From Desulfosporosinus sp049943955 (GTDB lineage Bacteria > Bacillota > Desulfitobacteriia > Desulfitobacteriales > Desulfitobacteriaceae), in NCBI RefSeq assembly GCF_049943955.1, contig NZ_JBNFTW010000002.1, positions 599,052-663,051 of the forward strand: a stretch of 64,000 bases of DNA. The letters run 5' to 3'. The notes under the pieces were generated by a model, which saw nothing but the letters and a program-made list of their open reading frames with translations, did no database searches and had not been told where the DNA came from. Within the stretch, counting starts at the first letter, position 1. Every line of letters starts with the position of its first letter. The position numbers were made by a program, and so were the translations under genes. Positions 37,300 to 45,960 of the stretch are shown here, in pieces.

Positions 37300-37395
37300 T
37301 TATTTCGCTGCAATATTGGCTAATGTTTCATTTGATTCCTTAACTTCAACATATACTGGGCAACCCATAACGTACATTAAAAGTTGTTTTTTCAT
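37300..37395 (-). CDS. Very small protein of 31 residues, unknown
   Basis: ATG at 37395, stop at 37300, with GGGGGG about 7 nt before ATG and a strong terminator right after. It begins MKKQLLMYVMGCPVYVEVKE and ends LANIAAK; Cys12 follows a Gly. The arrangement ribosome site - ORF - terminator makes it a credible tiny gene. Function unknown. Confidence 0.5.
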   Translation of the reverse strand: MKKQLLMYVMGCPVYVEVKESNETLANIAAK

Positions 37396-37743
37396 TATAT
37401 ATACCCCCCTTTTTTATAGATACTAAACGTGAAATGATTAATAATTTTGTTTGTAAATTATAGTAAAGTCATCCTTGCTTTACCTTATCTATCATCTCCT
37501 GGTTTATGTAATTATTTTAAAACGTTTTCATGCATAAGTGAAATACATAGTTGGAATATAATTTATTGCCAAAGTGAATAAATACATATAGCATATAAGT
37601 GAACTCGTTCAGCTTAAGCTGAACATCGGGGCTACCCCACCTGAAGTTAACGAAGGACCCACCCCCACTTATAGAAGCGGGGGTCTTAAAAACACGATAA
37701 ATCCGTTTGACTATCTAAACAAAATCAAGAGGAGGATATTTCG
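37396..37743. other. Intergenic region between a tiny gene and a LysR gene
   Basis: 347 nt of A/T-rich DNA that holds the divergent promoters and, at 37599-37690, an inverted full copy of the three-hairpin repeat only about 50 nt before the LysR start. No other gene or structure seen. Confidence 0.5.
37599..37690 (-). repeat. Three-hairpin repeat, copy C (inverted, shortest)
   Basis: On the minus strand: TAAGACCCCCGCTTC, hairpin 1 to AAGTGGGGG, CTTCAGGTGGGGTAGCCCC (hairpin 2 reduced to GGGG-TAG-CCCC), GATG, a perfect hairpin 3 GTTCAGCTTAAGCTGAAC, and the right end GAGTTCAC. The left edge points towards the LysR gene at 37744. Confidence 0.75.
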
Positions 37744-38634
37744 ATGGATATTCGCCAATTAGTTTATTTCGCTGAGGTTGTAAAGCGCAAGGGCTTTTCT
37801 AAGGCAGGAGAATCCCTTCATATTACTCAGCCTACTATTAGTAAGATGATCAAAAGTATGGAAGACGAATTGGGAGTCACTTTGTTAGAACGGACAACTA
37901 AAAAAGTTGAACTAACTGACATAGGAGAAGTTGTCTACAGGCATGCGCTAAACGTTGTTCAATCCATGGAAAGTCTCGAAGCCGAATTAGACGACGTACG
38001 GCAAGTGCGAAAAGGATATATACGAATGGGCCTTCTCCCAATGATTGGTTATAACTTTATTTCAAGGATTATAGCCGAATTTCAGAAACTTCATCCGCAC
38101 ATAACGATTCAGATTTTGGAAAACGGTGCCCGAGAAGTGGAACATTCTATTTCCGAAGGTGATATCGATCTGGGAATCGTCGTCTTGCCCGTTAGTGAAG
38201 ACGTTTTTGAATGTCTGCCAGTCGTCGAAGAGCATTTGAAGTTACTGGTCCATCCGAAACATCGTCTGGCAAGCAGTAATGAAGTAAGCTTAGAAGAATT
38301 GAAAGAGGAAACGTTTATTTTTTATCCGGAAAACTTTGCCCTTTACTATCACATAAAGGAAGCCTGCCAAAAAGCAGGCTTTAATCCCAATGTGCTTTAT
38401 GAAAGTTCGCAATGGGATTTTATTAGTGAAATGGTAGCAGACAACCTGGGAATCGCTTTTTTGCCGGATAGTATATGCAAGAATTTGGATTCTTCGCGAA
38501 TTAAGGTAATCCCTTTGGCACCGCCTGGTATTCCTCGTTACTTGGCATTCATTTGGCGGAGGAATACTTACCTGAAGTTTGCTGCAAGGGAATTTATTAG
38601 TTTTGTCAGATCTCAACTAGAGCCAGTGCTCTAA
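37744..38634 (+). CDS. LysR-family transcriptional regulator
   Basis: A 296-residue LysR protein. The N-terminal winged helix holds FSKAGESLHITQPTISKMIK; the effector domain spans about 90-295. The sequence resembles CidR/CysL-like members and the LysR gene at 28578. GAGGAGGATATTTCG precedes ATG. A repeat element is just upstream and may have displaced or replaced the promoter. Target unknown; neither neighbour is divergent and close. Confidence 0.9.
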   Translation: MDIRQLVYFAEVVKRKGFSKAGESLHITQPTISKMIKSMEDELGVTLLERTTKKVELTDIGEVVYRHALNVVQSMESLEAELDDVRQVRKGYIRMGLLPMIGYNFISRIIAEFQKLHPHITIQILENGAREVEHSISEGDIDLGIVVLPVSEDVFECLPVVEEHLKLLVHPKHRLASSNEVSLEELKEETFIFYPENFALYYHIKEACQKAGFNPNVLYESSQWDFISEMVADNLGIAFLPDSICKNLDSSRIKVIPLAPPGIPRYLAFIWRRNTYLKFAAREFISFVRSQLEPVL

Positions 38635-38839
38635 GAATTTTTCTAGCACCATAGTCCGTTCGAATTCAAGTGATGAAGAGCGCAGAATATTAAGAGTTAA
38701 TAGTTTAACCATAAAATGGGAGTAAAGTTCAAAAAAATAGGGGTGCAGTAAAAACGATCTTGAGTTCAACTATTCAAGCCCGTTTTGCAACACTCCCTGC
38801 TTTAACGTTAAAGACCTTTATCTTTTTGTAGCGAGAGGT

Positions 38840-39031
38840 TCACTGAAGATGTGCACATCGATCACATAGGACGTAAGTCTTTTGATCAGTTACTCCAGAA
38901 AAATAGATGGTTTTATTACATTCCTTACAAACGATGTGATAGGGATAGAGTATAGTCTTAGGTTCGCCCAAATCAGCGTTCGAGTCTGAAGTAGATTTGC
39001 TGATTTCCTTTGAAGTGTACATGTTGTTCAC
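38840..39031 (-). CDS. Small zinc-ribbon-like protein
   Basis: A 63-residue protein whose C-terminal half has two CxxC knuckles, CKECNK and CDRCAH, spaced for a zinc ribbon. GTG at 39031 lies 6 nt after GGGAGG, which decides the start over ATG at 39049. Role unknown; it may bind nucleic acid or protein. Confidence 0.6.
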   Translation of the reverse strand: MNNMYTSKEISKSTSDSNADLGEPKTILYPYHIVCKECNKTIYFSGVTDQKTYVLCDRCAHLQ

Positions 39032-39480
39032 GATATTCCTCCCATTCAAATCACAGTGAATTACAAAAGTAACTAAGGTAAGTTTCGGGAAAAATAAAAG
39101 TCATTTTAGGGGTAAAATTTGTGTAAACATATTATTGGCTATAATATTTACGGGAAATTCTGCTGGAGATAATTAACTTATAGCATAATTGTAGTTTAAA
39201 GACAAGAAAAGGCATAAATTAACTGAAGTAAATCGAAACTGAATATTAAAGACTTAAGGTGAGATTGATAGTATAAAAACTTAACATGAGAATTAAAAAT
39301 GGATTGGGTAATGCAAATGAGGAAATATCTGTTAAAAACAAATAGTAGTAAGATCAAGCAGGTATACAAAAATAATTGAAATTAATATTGTCGATACTAC
39401 GTTTCTCAGCTATGATAGGAGTAGGGTTAGCTTATGAAAAAAAGCTAATAGAGTTGAGAGAATTAATCTATTTAGAGAGT
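39032..39480. other. Gene-free stretch upstream of hutP
   Basis: About 450 nt, A/T-rich. TATAAT occurs near 39140 on the plus strand as a possible -10 box for hutP. The reading frame of hutP stays open back to a TTG at 39376, but it lacks a ribosome site and family similarity there. Nothing else seen. Confidence 0.4.
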
Positions 39481-39936
39481 GTGTCGAGAGTTATGATGGA
39501 ACAATGTTCATCTTTGGGAAAAGCGGCTTTATTAATAGCTATGGCTGAAGGGGATCTTAGCGATAGTTATATTGACTATGCCCGAGAAAAAGGGTTTGCG
39601 GTGACCTCTGGAAAAGTGGGATCTATGGATATACAGAAGATTATTGCAGCAATAGAAACTGCTGGCCGACGAGAAGGACTTGTTGATGAACGATATCGTT
39701 CTCAACATGCGCTCTATCATGCTATCTTAGATGCTTTACAAGGACTTGGACGCGGACAAATTCAATTAGGTAATGTTCTGCGTACGGCCGGTCTGCGTTT
39801 TGCCATTGTCATAGGCCCCCGGACTCTTCGAGAAAAAGATGATTTATGGATAGCTGTCGGATTATATGGGATGATCGGAGCTCCGATTAAAGGACATGAA
39901 CATGAAGTTTGTGGATTGGGAATTAATCATTTATAA
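39481..39936 (+). CDS. hutP: HutP-like RNA-binding antiterminator
   Basis: A 151-residue HutP-family protein. In Bacillus, HutP binds L-histidine and Mg2+ and then a hut-leader RNA, preventing termination upstream of the hut genes. Conserved here: GKVGSMDIQKIIAAIETA, the metal/histidine-site pair HALYH, LRTAGLRFAIVIG, and GAPIKGHEHEVCGLGINHL with the third histidine. The start is uncertain: GTG at 39481 gives the Bacillus-like length; the frame is open to 39376 and ATG at 39493 is also possible. hutH follows after 156 nt containing a terminator. Confidence 0.85.
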   Translation: MSRVMMEQCSSLGKAALLIAMAEGDLSDSYIDYAREKGFAVTSGKVGSMDIQKIIAAIETAGRREGLVDERYRSQHALYHAILDALQGLGRGQIQLGNVLRTAGLRFAIVIGPRTLREKDDLWIAVGLYGMIGAPIKGHEHEVCGLGINHL

Positions 39937-40016
39937 GTGTTGATTTATTCACTAAACAGCAGTATGAAATTATGAAAATTGCAAGAGAATAGGGTATGCT
40001 CAAAGATGTTAGATGA

Positions 40017-40063
40017 CAGAGGGCTAAACTGTAAACAAGGGTTTGCAGTTTAATCCTCTTTTT
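40017..40063 (+). terminator. Terminator between hutP and hutH, probable HutP target
   Basis: GAGGGCTAAACTGTAAAC pairs with GTTTGCAGTTTAATCCTC and is followed by TTTTTCG, directly upstream of the hutH ribosome site. The RNA before it has several NAG triplets (AAG, TAG, TAG, CAG, GAG), the kind of site HutP reads. The antitermination role is inferred from family and placement. Confidence 0.75.
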
Positions 40064-40092
40064 CGTTGCGCTGAATTTTAGGAGGAATTAGG

Positions 40093-41643
40093 ATGAGCGA
40101 GATTGTTAAAAAACCATTGGAAGTTGCCTTGGATGGGGAATCCCTGACCTTAGAGCAAGTGATCGCAGTTGCGAGGCATGGGGCAAAAGCGCATTTAACA
40201 TTGAACGCTAAAAATAAGGTTCTCAAATCCAGAGAATTTGTGGAACAATTGATTAAAGATAATAAATCAGTTTATGGAATTACAACAGGTTTTGGGATGT
40301 TCAGCAATGTGGTGATTTCCACGGATGACGCTAAAAAGCTGCAAAGAAACCTTATTATGAGTCATTCCACGGGAGTGGGAGAACCTCTTCCGTCAGAAGT
40401 CGTCAGGGCAATCTTACTTTTGCGTGCAAATGCTCTTGCCAAAGGGTATTCCGGGATTCGACCGGAAACGTTAGAGACATTGCTTGAGGTTTTAAATGCC
40501 GGAATTATTCCGGTTATTCCGGAAAAAGGTTCCTTGGGGGCCAGCGGTGACCTCGCTCCGTTGTCCCATATGGTTTTAGTTTTGCTTGGTGAGGGGGAAG
40601 CGTTTTATCAGGGACAGCAAATGAAAGGGAGTGAGGCCTTAGCCTTAGCCGGAATTAAGCCGGTTGCTTTAGAAGGGAAAGAAGGTCTTGCCCTAATTAA
40701 TGGTACTCAAATCATGACAGCCATAGCCGCCTTAGCCGTTTGGGATGCAGAATTGCTTTGCAAATCAGCTAATATAACTGCAGCTTTGTCTATGGAGGCC
40801 CTCGAAGGAATTCTTGATGCTTTTGATCCTAAAATACATGCTGTTCGCCCTCACCATGGTCAAATGGAGGTAGCAGAGAAAATTCGTCAGCTTACCTTCG
40901 GGAGCAGCTATGTAGCCGGAGAACCGCGGCCGCGTGTTCAAGATGCTTATGCCTTACGTTGCATCGCTCAAGTTCATGGTCCTTCAAAAGATGCATTGGA
41001 GTATGTCAAAAAGGTTGTAGAAACTGAAATCAATTCTGCCACAGATAATCCTTTAATTTTTCCCGAGCAGGGGGAAGTTTTTTCGGGCGGAAATTTCCAT
41101 GGTCAGCCAATTGCCTTAGCCATGGATTTTTTGGGAATAGCCGTTGCAGAAATGGCAAATATTGCAGAGAGACGCTTAGAACGTTTAGTGAATCCCAATT
41201 TAAGTGGTTTGCCGGCGTTCTTAACGCCGGATGGCGGGCTGAATTCAGGATTCATGATTGTACAGTATGCTGCAGCTTCTTTAGTTTCGGAAAATAAAAT
41301 ACTGGCCCATCCTGCAAGTGTTGATTCCATACCCTCTTCGGCAAATCAGGAAGATCATGTCAGTATGGGGACAATTGCAGCTCGTAAAGCTCGAAGTATT
41401 ATCGAAAATACAGCCAATGTTTTGGCCATGGAACTATTAGCTGCTTGTCAAGGTATTGATTTGAGAGAGAGAGCGGGGGAGCGGCAGTTAGGTAAGGGAA
41501 CCATCGGAGCTTATAAGCTTGTTCGCTCCCACATTAACAAGCTTCAAGAGGATCGGATTATGTATCCGGATGTACAAAGGGCTAAGGAATTAGTCACTTC
41601 GGGAAAACTCGTGTCATCAGTTCAGGCTTGTTACGCTAAATAA
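40093..41643 (+). CDS. hutH: Histidine ammonia-lyase
   Basis: A 516-residue enzyme that converts L-histidine to urocanate and ammonia. The MIO cofactor-forming triad Ala150-Ser151-Gly152 is in GASGDLAPLSHM; also YGITTGFGMFS, QDAYALRCIAQVHG and the C-terminal LLAACQGIDLRER. Length is normal. GGAGGAATTAGG precedes ATG. hutU, hutI and hutG are not next to it; a cupin gene follows. Control by HutP-dependent readthrough is likely. Confidence 0.96.
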   Translation: MSEIVKKPLEVALDGESLTLEQVIAVARHGAKAHLTLNAKNKVLKSREFVEQLIKDNKSVYGITTGFGMFSNVVISTDDAKKLQRNLIMSHSTGVGEPLPSEVVRAILLLRANALAKGYSGIRPETLETLLEVLNAGIIPVIPEKGSLGASGDLAPLSHMVLVLLGEGEAFYQGQQMKGSEALALAGIKPVALEGKEGLALINGTQIMTAIAALAVWDAELLCKSANITAALSMEALEGILDAFDPKIHAVRPHHGQMEVAEKIRQLTFGSSYVAGEPRPRVQDAYALRCIAQVHGPSKDALEYVKKVVETEINSATDNPLIFPEQGEVFSGGNFHGQPIALAMDFLGIAVAEMANIAERRLERLVNPNLSGLPAFLTPDGGLNSGFMIVQYAAASLVSENKILAHPASVDSIPSSANQEDHVSMGTIAARKARSIIENTANVLAMELLAACQGIDLRERAGERQLGKGTIGAYKLVRSHINKLQEDRIMYPDVQRAKELVTSGKLVSSVQACYAK

Positions 41644-41725
41644 TAGAAGAACACTAATCAATAGAGGAATTCAAGCTCAAAGGTAGAATCTAGTAGAAGA
41701 TCAGACTATTTGAGGAGGAGATTAC

Positions 41726-42073
41726 ATGATTGTTGCCCAGGAAAAAGATGCTTTCAGAATTAAACTTGAAGGTGATACCGTAAAAAATGTCTATAAAAAA
41801 GTTCTTGTATCCCCGCGTGAAGGATGGGAAGGGTATGTTATGCGGCTTTTTGATCTGGAAGCAGAAGGATATACACCTAAACATAGTCACCCTTGGCCTC
41901 ATATCAACTATGTTGTCCGGGGAAAGGGAATTCTTCATCTCGATGGGGTAGATCATGAAGTGGAGGCAGGTTCTTACGCTTATGTTCCGGAAAATGCTCT
42001 TCACCAATTCTCCAATCGCAGTAAGGAATTGTTTTCAATGATTTGTATTGTCCCGGAAGAAGGGGACCAGTAG
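41726..42073 (+). CDS. Cupin-domain protein
   Basis: A 115-residue single-cupin beta-barrel. Motif 1 is KHSHPWPHINYVVRGKG with metal-binding histidines; motif 2 is around YVPENALHQF. Likely binds a metal ion. The place right after hutH (82 nt) suggests a link to histidine or urocanate use, but this is inference. GAGGAGGAGATTAC precedes ATG. Confidence 0.8.
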   Translation: MIVAQEKDAFRIKLEGDTVKNVYKKVLVSPREGWEGYVMRLFDLEAEGYTPKHSHPWPHINYVVRGKGILHLDGVDHEVEAGSYAYVPENALHQFSNRSKELFSMICIVPEEGDQ

Positions 42074-42137
42074 AATACTTTTATTCACTAAAAGGATATT
42101 TCACTAGAATAAGGTTATGATAATATTGCTTCTAAAG

Positions 42138-42175
42138 AAAAGATTCATGAAAAAGACCATGAATCTTTTTTCTTT
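42138..42175 (+). terminator. Terminator after the cupin gene
   Basis: Stem AAAGATTCATG / CATGAATCTTT with loop AAAAAGAC, followed by TTTTCTTTC. The csoR promoter begins immediately afterwards. Confidence 0.85.
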
Positions 42176-42176
42176 C

Positions 42177-42205
42177 TTGACAGATAGAATAGGGGGGTAT
42201 ACTAT
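42177..42205 (+). promoter_or_regulatory. csoR-copA-copZ promoter with CsoR-type operator
   Basis: TTGACA (42177-42182), 17 nt, TACTAT (42200-42205). The spacer and -10 hold ATAGGGGGGTATAC, whose complement GTATACCCCCCTAT has the G/C tract flanked by A/T that CsoR-family repressors bind. Binding would block RNA polymerase directly, so copper should relieve repression. Confidence 0.75.
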
Positions 42206-42224
42206 ATTGGCAAGAGGTGATTCT

Positions 42225-42569
42225 ATGAAAATTAATGAAGAGTTTGAACATACATGTACGGAATGTCAAAAGGATGAAGATACTTCCGGAGAACGTTTGA
42301 GCCATCACGATGATAAAACAATTAAAGAGCTTGTCACCCGGATGAATCGGATTGAAGGGCAGCTTCGGGGAATTAAAGGTATGATCGAACGGCATGTATA
42401 TTGTGATGATGTTCTTAACCAAATTTCTTCAGCCCAATCCGCCTTAGACGGAGTAGCTCGCTTGCTTTTAGAAAAGCATATGAAATCTTGTGTTAAAGAA
42501 CAGCTTCAAAATGGAGAAATTGAAGTTGTTGATGAAGTCTTGAAAACAATTTTTCGCATGAGACGCTGA
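42225..42569 (+). CDS. csoR: CsoR-family copper-sensing repressor
   Basis: A 114-residue all-helical DUF156 protein. The copper ligands of CsoR are present as the C-H-C pattern: Cys in HVYCDDVLNQISSAQSAL, then His and Cys in LLEKHMKSC. This separates it from nickel or formaldehyde relatives. The longer N-terminal tail has an extra HTCTEC pair. ATG at 42225 follows AGAGGTGATTCT; upstream ATGs in the frame lie before the promoter and are not used. Heads the csoR-copA-copZ operon. Confidence 0.9.
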   Translation: MKINEEFEHTCTECQKDEDTSGERLSHHDDKTIKELVTRMNRIEGQLRGIKGMIERHVYCDDVLNQISSAQSALDGVARLLLEKHMKSCVKEQLQNGEIEVVDEVLKTIFRMRR

Positions 42570-42599
42570 GAGGAGTGTTAGGCGAAAGGAGGGATTACT

Positions 42600-45362
42600 A
42601 TGACAGAAAACATTATGCGAGAGGAGAAAACAATCGGTGTTTATGGTATGTCCTGCCAACACTGTGTCAATCATGTCACCAAACTATTAGAGTCCATACC
42701 GAGTGTTGAGCAGGTAAAGGTCTCCTTAGAGGATTCGCAGGCCAGTTTTACCTGTGACCCATCTCAATTGGACATGGATGCATTGCGGCAGCAAATCGAA
42801 GATGACGGATATTCCTTAGATAAGCCTGATAATGAACAGTCGGAGCTTGAACCTGAGTCAAAACTTGAATTAAGCAACGACCAACAATCAAGTGATAATT
42901 CAAGAGATAACAAAGAATCAACAATAATTCCGTTACAGTCAATTTCCATGAGTCCTGAGGAGAAAAAACAGCAGTTTAAGATTAGTGGCATGACCTGTGC
43001 CAATTGTGCTTTAACTATTGAAAAAGGGCTCAAAAACATGCCGGGGGTTAACTATGCTGCTGTTAATTTCGCCTCGGAAAAATTAACAGTGACCCTTGAT
43101 CCTAATAAGATCCAAGAGGAAACTCTTTTAGCTAAGATTAAGGACCTTGGGTATGCTGCTCAAAGCGTTAATGCGGGGAAACATCAATTTAAAGTTGGCG
43201 GTATGTCCTGTGCGAACTGTGCGCTGGCCATTGAGAAAAAACTTAACGGGACTGAGGGAGTTCAAAAGGCGGCCGTGAACTTTGCCAATGAAACGGTCAT
43301 GGTTGAGTTCGATCCCAATGTTGTTTCTATAGGAAAAATCTTCGAACAGGTTCGTGAAGCCGGATATACGCCTATTGAATCGAAGGATGAAAACGATGAG
43401 GATCGGATAGCAATGCAACAAAGGAATTGGCTTATTTTTAGTGCGGTTCTTTCGCTGCCAATCATGCCTCTAATGTATCTTCCGATGAGCAGACCTTTGA
43501 TGTATTTAATTCTTGCACTGGCAACGATCGTTCAATTTACTGCCGGGTGGGCCTTTTACCGGGGGGCCTATCATGCTTTGAAAAACCGCTCGGCGAATAT
43601 GGATGTTCTAGTAGCCCTGGGGATTACAGCTTCCTACGGTTATAGTCTGATGACAACTCTGCATATGTTTGTCCCTTCGTTATTTTTTAAGGGCCCTAAT
43701 TTTTTTGATACCTCTGCCTTGTTAATTACCTTCGTGCGTTTTGGCAAGTATCTGGAAGCAAAAGCAAAAGGCCGCGCCGGACAAGCTTTGAAGCGGCTGT
43801 TGGAGCTGCAGGCAGATCGAGCCCGTTTAATAATCAATGGAGAAGAAAAAGAAGTGGTCGCGTCTGATTTAAAAATCGGCGATCTCGTCTTTGTGAAAGC
43901 GGGAGAACGAATTCCTGTTGACGGCGAAATTGTGGAAGGACAAGCAAGTATCGATGAGTCTATGCTGACCGGTGAGTCGATTCCTGTTGATAAGGGAGCA
44001 GGCGATGCTGTTATCGGAGCGACGATCAACCGTTCGGGGAGTATCAAAGTAAAAACAACAAAAACGGGGCAAGATACTGTTCTTTCCGGGATTATTAAAA
44101 TGGTAGAAGATGCTCAAGGGGTTAAACCACCCATTCAACGTTTAGCAGATACGATCTCTAATTATTTTGTCCCTACTGTGGTCTCCATTTCTGTCCTTAC
44201 TTTTATGATTTGGTATTTAGGTCTCCATAGGTCGTTTGTTTTCGCGTTTACAGCAGCAATTGCAGTTTTGGTCATTGCGTGTCCATGTGCTTTAGGTCTG
44301 GCAACACCGACAGCCATCATGGTAGGCAGCGGGGTTGGGCTAAACCGAGGTATATTGTTTAAATCTGCGGCTGTTCTCGAAGGAATTGCTCATTTGCAAG
44401 CCATTGGCTTTGACAAAACAGGAACCTTGACCAAAGGAACTCCTGAAGTAACGGATGTCATCCCTTTTGCCAATTATACAAAACAAGAGGTTTTAAAGGT
44501 TGCCGCTGCCGGCGAACATCCCTCAATCCATCCTTTGGCACAAGCCGTGGTTGCAGCAGCGAAGCAGGAGCAGCTGGATATTCAAGAGGTCTCTGATTAT
44601 CGAGAGGAACCTGGGTATGGCGTGACTTGCTTGCACAGCGGACAGCAGTTATTAATCGGCAACCTGAAACTAATGAATAACTATAAGATTGATGTTCAGG
44701 AAGCTCAAAGCGATTTTCAAAACTTGGCGGAATTAGGACGGACAACAAGTTTTATTGCTTTAGATGGTCGGGTAATTGGTATTATCGCCCTGGCAGATGT
44801 GGTTAAAGAGAGCACAAAAGAAGCCATCGATCGACTCCATCATTTAGGCTTGAAGACATTCATGATTACAGGTGACAATGATCGGGTCGCTCAAGTCGTT
44901 GGCCGGCAGGTTGGAATTGATGAAGTTATTTCTGAAATCTTGCCTCAGGATAAAATTAGTGTTATTAGACGCTATCAAGACCAAGGCTACAAGGTAGCGA
45001 TGGTTGGAGACGGTATTAATGATGCTCCGGCCTTAGCCCAAGCTGACGTAGGAATTGCTATCGGTTCGGGAACTGATGTCGCTAAGGAAACCGGTGATGT
45101 GGTGTTAGTACGCAATGATCTTCTGGATGTGGAACGGGCAATTCGTCTAGGCAGGAGAACCCTTGGCAAGATTAAACAAAATCTGTTTTGGGCCTTGATT
45201 TATAATACTATCGGAATACCCGTCGCTGCAGGAATTCTTTATCCCTTAACGGGACAGCTCCTGCCCCCCGAGTGGGCCGGTTTGGCCATGGCTTTTTCAT
45301 CAGTTTCTGTTGTGACTAATTCCCTGTTGCTGCGGCGGTATGATAAAAGCTTAATGACCTAA
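42600..45362 (+). CDS. copA: Copper-exporting P1B-type ATPase with three metal-binding domains
   Basis: A 920-residue membrane ATPase that exports Cu(I). Three N-terminal heavy-metal domains have GMSCQHC, GMTCANC and GMSCANC (about residues 17, 130, 202). The first is separated from the second by a Glu/Ser/Asn-rich acidic linker (about 75-115). The core has TGES in the actuator domain, the membrane copper site CPC (561-563), the phosphorylated Asp605 in DKTGT, the HP motif (HPLAQ) and GDGINDAPAL. All catalytic residues are present. AAAGGAGGGATTACT precedes ATG. Follows csoR by 30 nt. Confidence 0.96.
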   Translation: MTENIMREEKTIGVYGMSCQHCVNHVTKLLESIPSVEQVKVSLEDSQASFTCDPSQLDMDALRQQIEDDGYSLDKPDNEQSELEPESKLELSNDQQSSDNSRDNKESTIIPLQSISMSPEEKKQQFKISGMTCANCALTIEKGLKNMPGVNYAAVNFASEKLTVTLDPNKIQEETLLAKIKDLGYAAQSVNAGKHQFKVGGMSCANCALAIEKKLNGTEGVQKAAVNFANETVMVEFDPNVVSIGKIFEQVREAGYTPIESKDENDEDRIAMQQRNWLIFSAVLSLPIMPLMYLPMSRPLMYLILALATIVQFTAGWAFYRGAYHALKNRSANMDVLVALGITASYGYSLMTTLHMFVPSLFFKGPNFFDTSALLITFVRFGKYLEAKAKGRAGQALKRLLELQADRARLIINGEEKEVVASDLKIGDLVFVKAGERIPVDGEIVEGQASIDESMLTGESIPVDKGAGDAVIGATINRSGSIKVKTTKTGQDTVLSGIIKMVEDAQGVKPPIQRLADTISNYFVPTVVSISVLTFMIWYLGLHRSFVFAFTAAIAVLVIACPCALGLATPTAIMVGSGVGLNRGILFKSAAVLEGIAHLQAIGFDKTGTLTKGTPEVTDVIPFANYTKQEVLKVAAAGEHPSIHPLAQAVVAAAKQEQLDIQEVSDYREEPGYGVTCLHSGQQLLIGNLKLMNNYKIDVQEAQSDFQNLAELGRTTSFIALDGRVIGIIALADVVKESTKEAIDRLHHLGLKTFMITGDNDRVAQVVGRQVGIDEVISEILPQDKISVIRRYQDQGYKVAMVGDGINDAPALAQADVGIAIGSGTDVAKETGDVVLVRNDLLDVERAIRLGRRTLGKIKQNLFWALIYNTIGIPVAAGILYPLTGQLLPPEWAGLAMAFSSVSVVTNSLLLRRYDKSLMT

Positions 45363-45453
45363 AACTACAAAGGCTAATTTTTCTCACAAGGCATATTAAC
45401 TTACTTTTGTGAGAAGGTATAAAAGAAATTCTGTGGGAACGGAGGTGAATAAA

Positions 45454-45654
45454 TTGAGCCAGACAATCCTGAAAGTTGAAGGTATGACTTGCAATCATTG
45501 CAAAATGAGAACCGAAAAAGCTCTGCAAGCAGTCAGTGGGGTTGAAAGTGTTAAAGTCGATCTCGATGCTAAAGAAGCTGTTGTTACGGGAAATGCAGAT
45601 CGTGCTAGTCTTGTTAAAGCTGTTCAAGATGCCGGGTATACCGTAGTTGAGTAA
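45454..45654 (+). CDS. copZ: Copper chaperone
   Basis: A 66-residue heavy-metal-associated domain with the Cu(I) motif GMTCNHC, which carries copper to CopA in the cytosol. TTG at 45454 is the start, directly after GGAGGTGAATAAA; the open frame reaches back to 45409 without a site. Third gene of the copper operon. A terminator follows. Confidence 0.92.
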   Translation: MSQTILKVEGMTCNHCKMRTEKALQAVSGVESVKVDLDAKEAVVTGNADRASLVKAVQDAGYTVVE

Positions 45655-45960
45655 TATTAGGTTTATAGTCTTGTCTTGGGAGATACTCACTGCCATTTTA
45701 GTAGTGAGTATCTTTTATTGTTTGAGCGGCGGGAGAGGACGCCGGCTCCGCTTGCATATGGTTGCGAAAAAATAACTGAAATAAATGAGGCTATTGTATA
45801 ACGAATATTTATACATAAATAAAACCATGCATTCAAGTGAGTTTAACCACTATTTATGCATGGTTTTGTTTTATGAGGGGGGCTTATGCAGTTTGCATCA
45901 AAAGGTTTCTGAAATTATGAACCGTGCGTGATATATACGTGATATATATATATAATAATC
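45655..45960. other. Intergenic region between copZ and the HD-domain gene
   Basis: Besides the copZ terminator it holds a long palindrome at 45823-45869, with arms AAAACCATGCAT / ATGCATGGTTTT around a loop that itself can pair (AGTG/CACT). This is the likely terminator of the HD gene on the minus strand or a small dispersed repeat. A run of TATATA follows near 45940. Confidence 0.55.
45681..45716 (+). terminator. Terminator after copZ
   Basis: Stem AGATACTCACT / AGTGAGTATCT followed by TTTATTG. Confidence 0.85.

Noticed and set aside
37199..37426. Plus-strand open frame of 75 codons
   Set aside because: It runs through a terminator hairpin and over the better-supported tiny minus-strand gene, and has no ribosome site.
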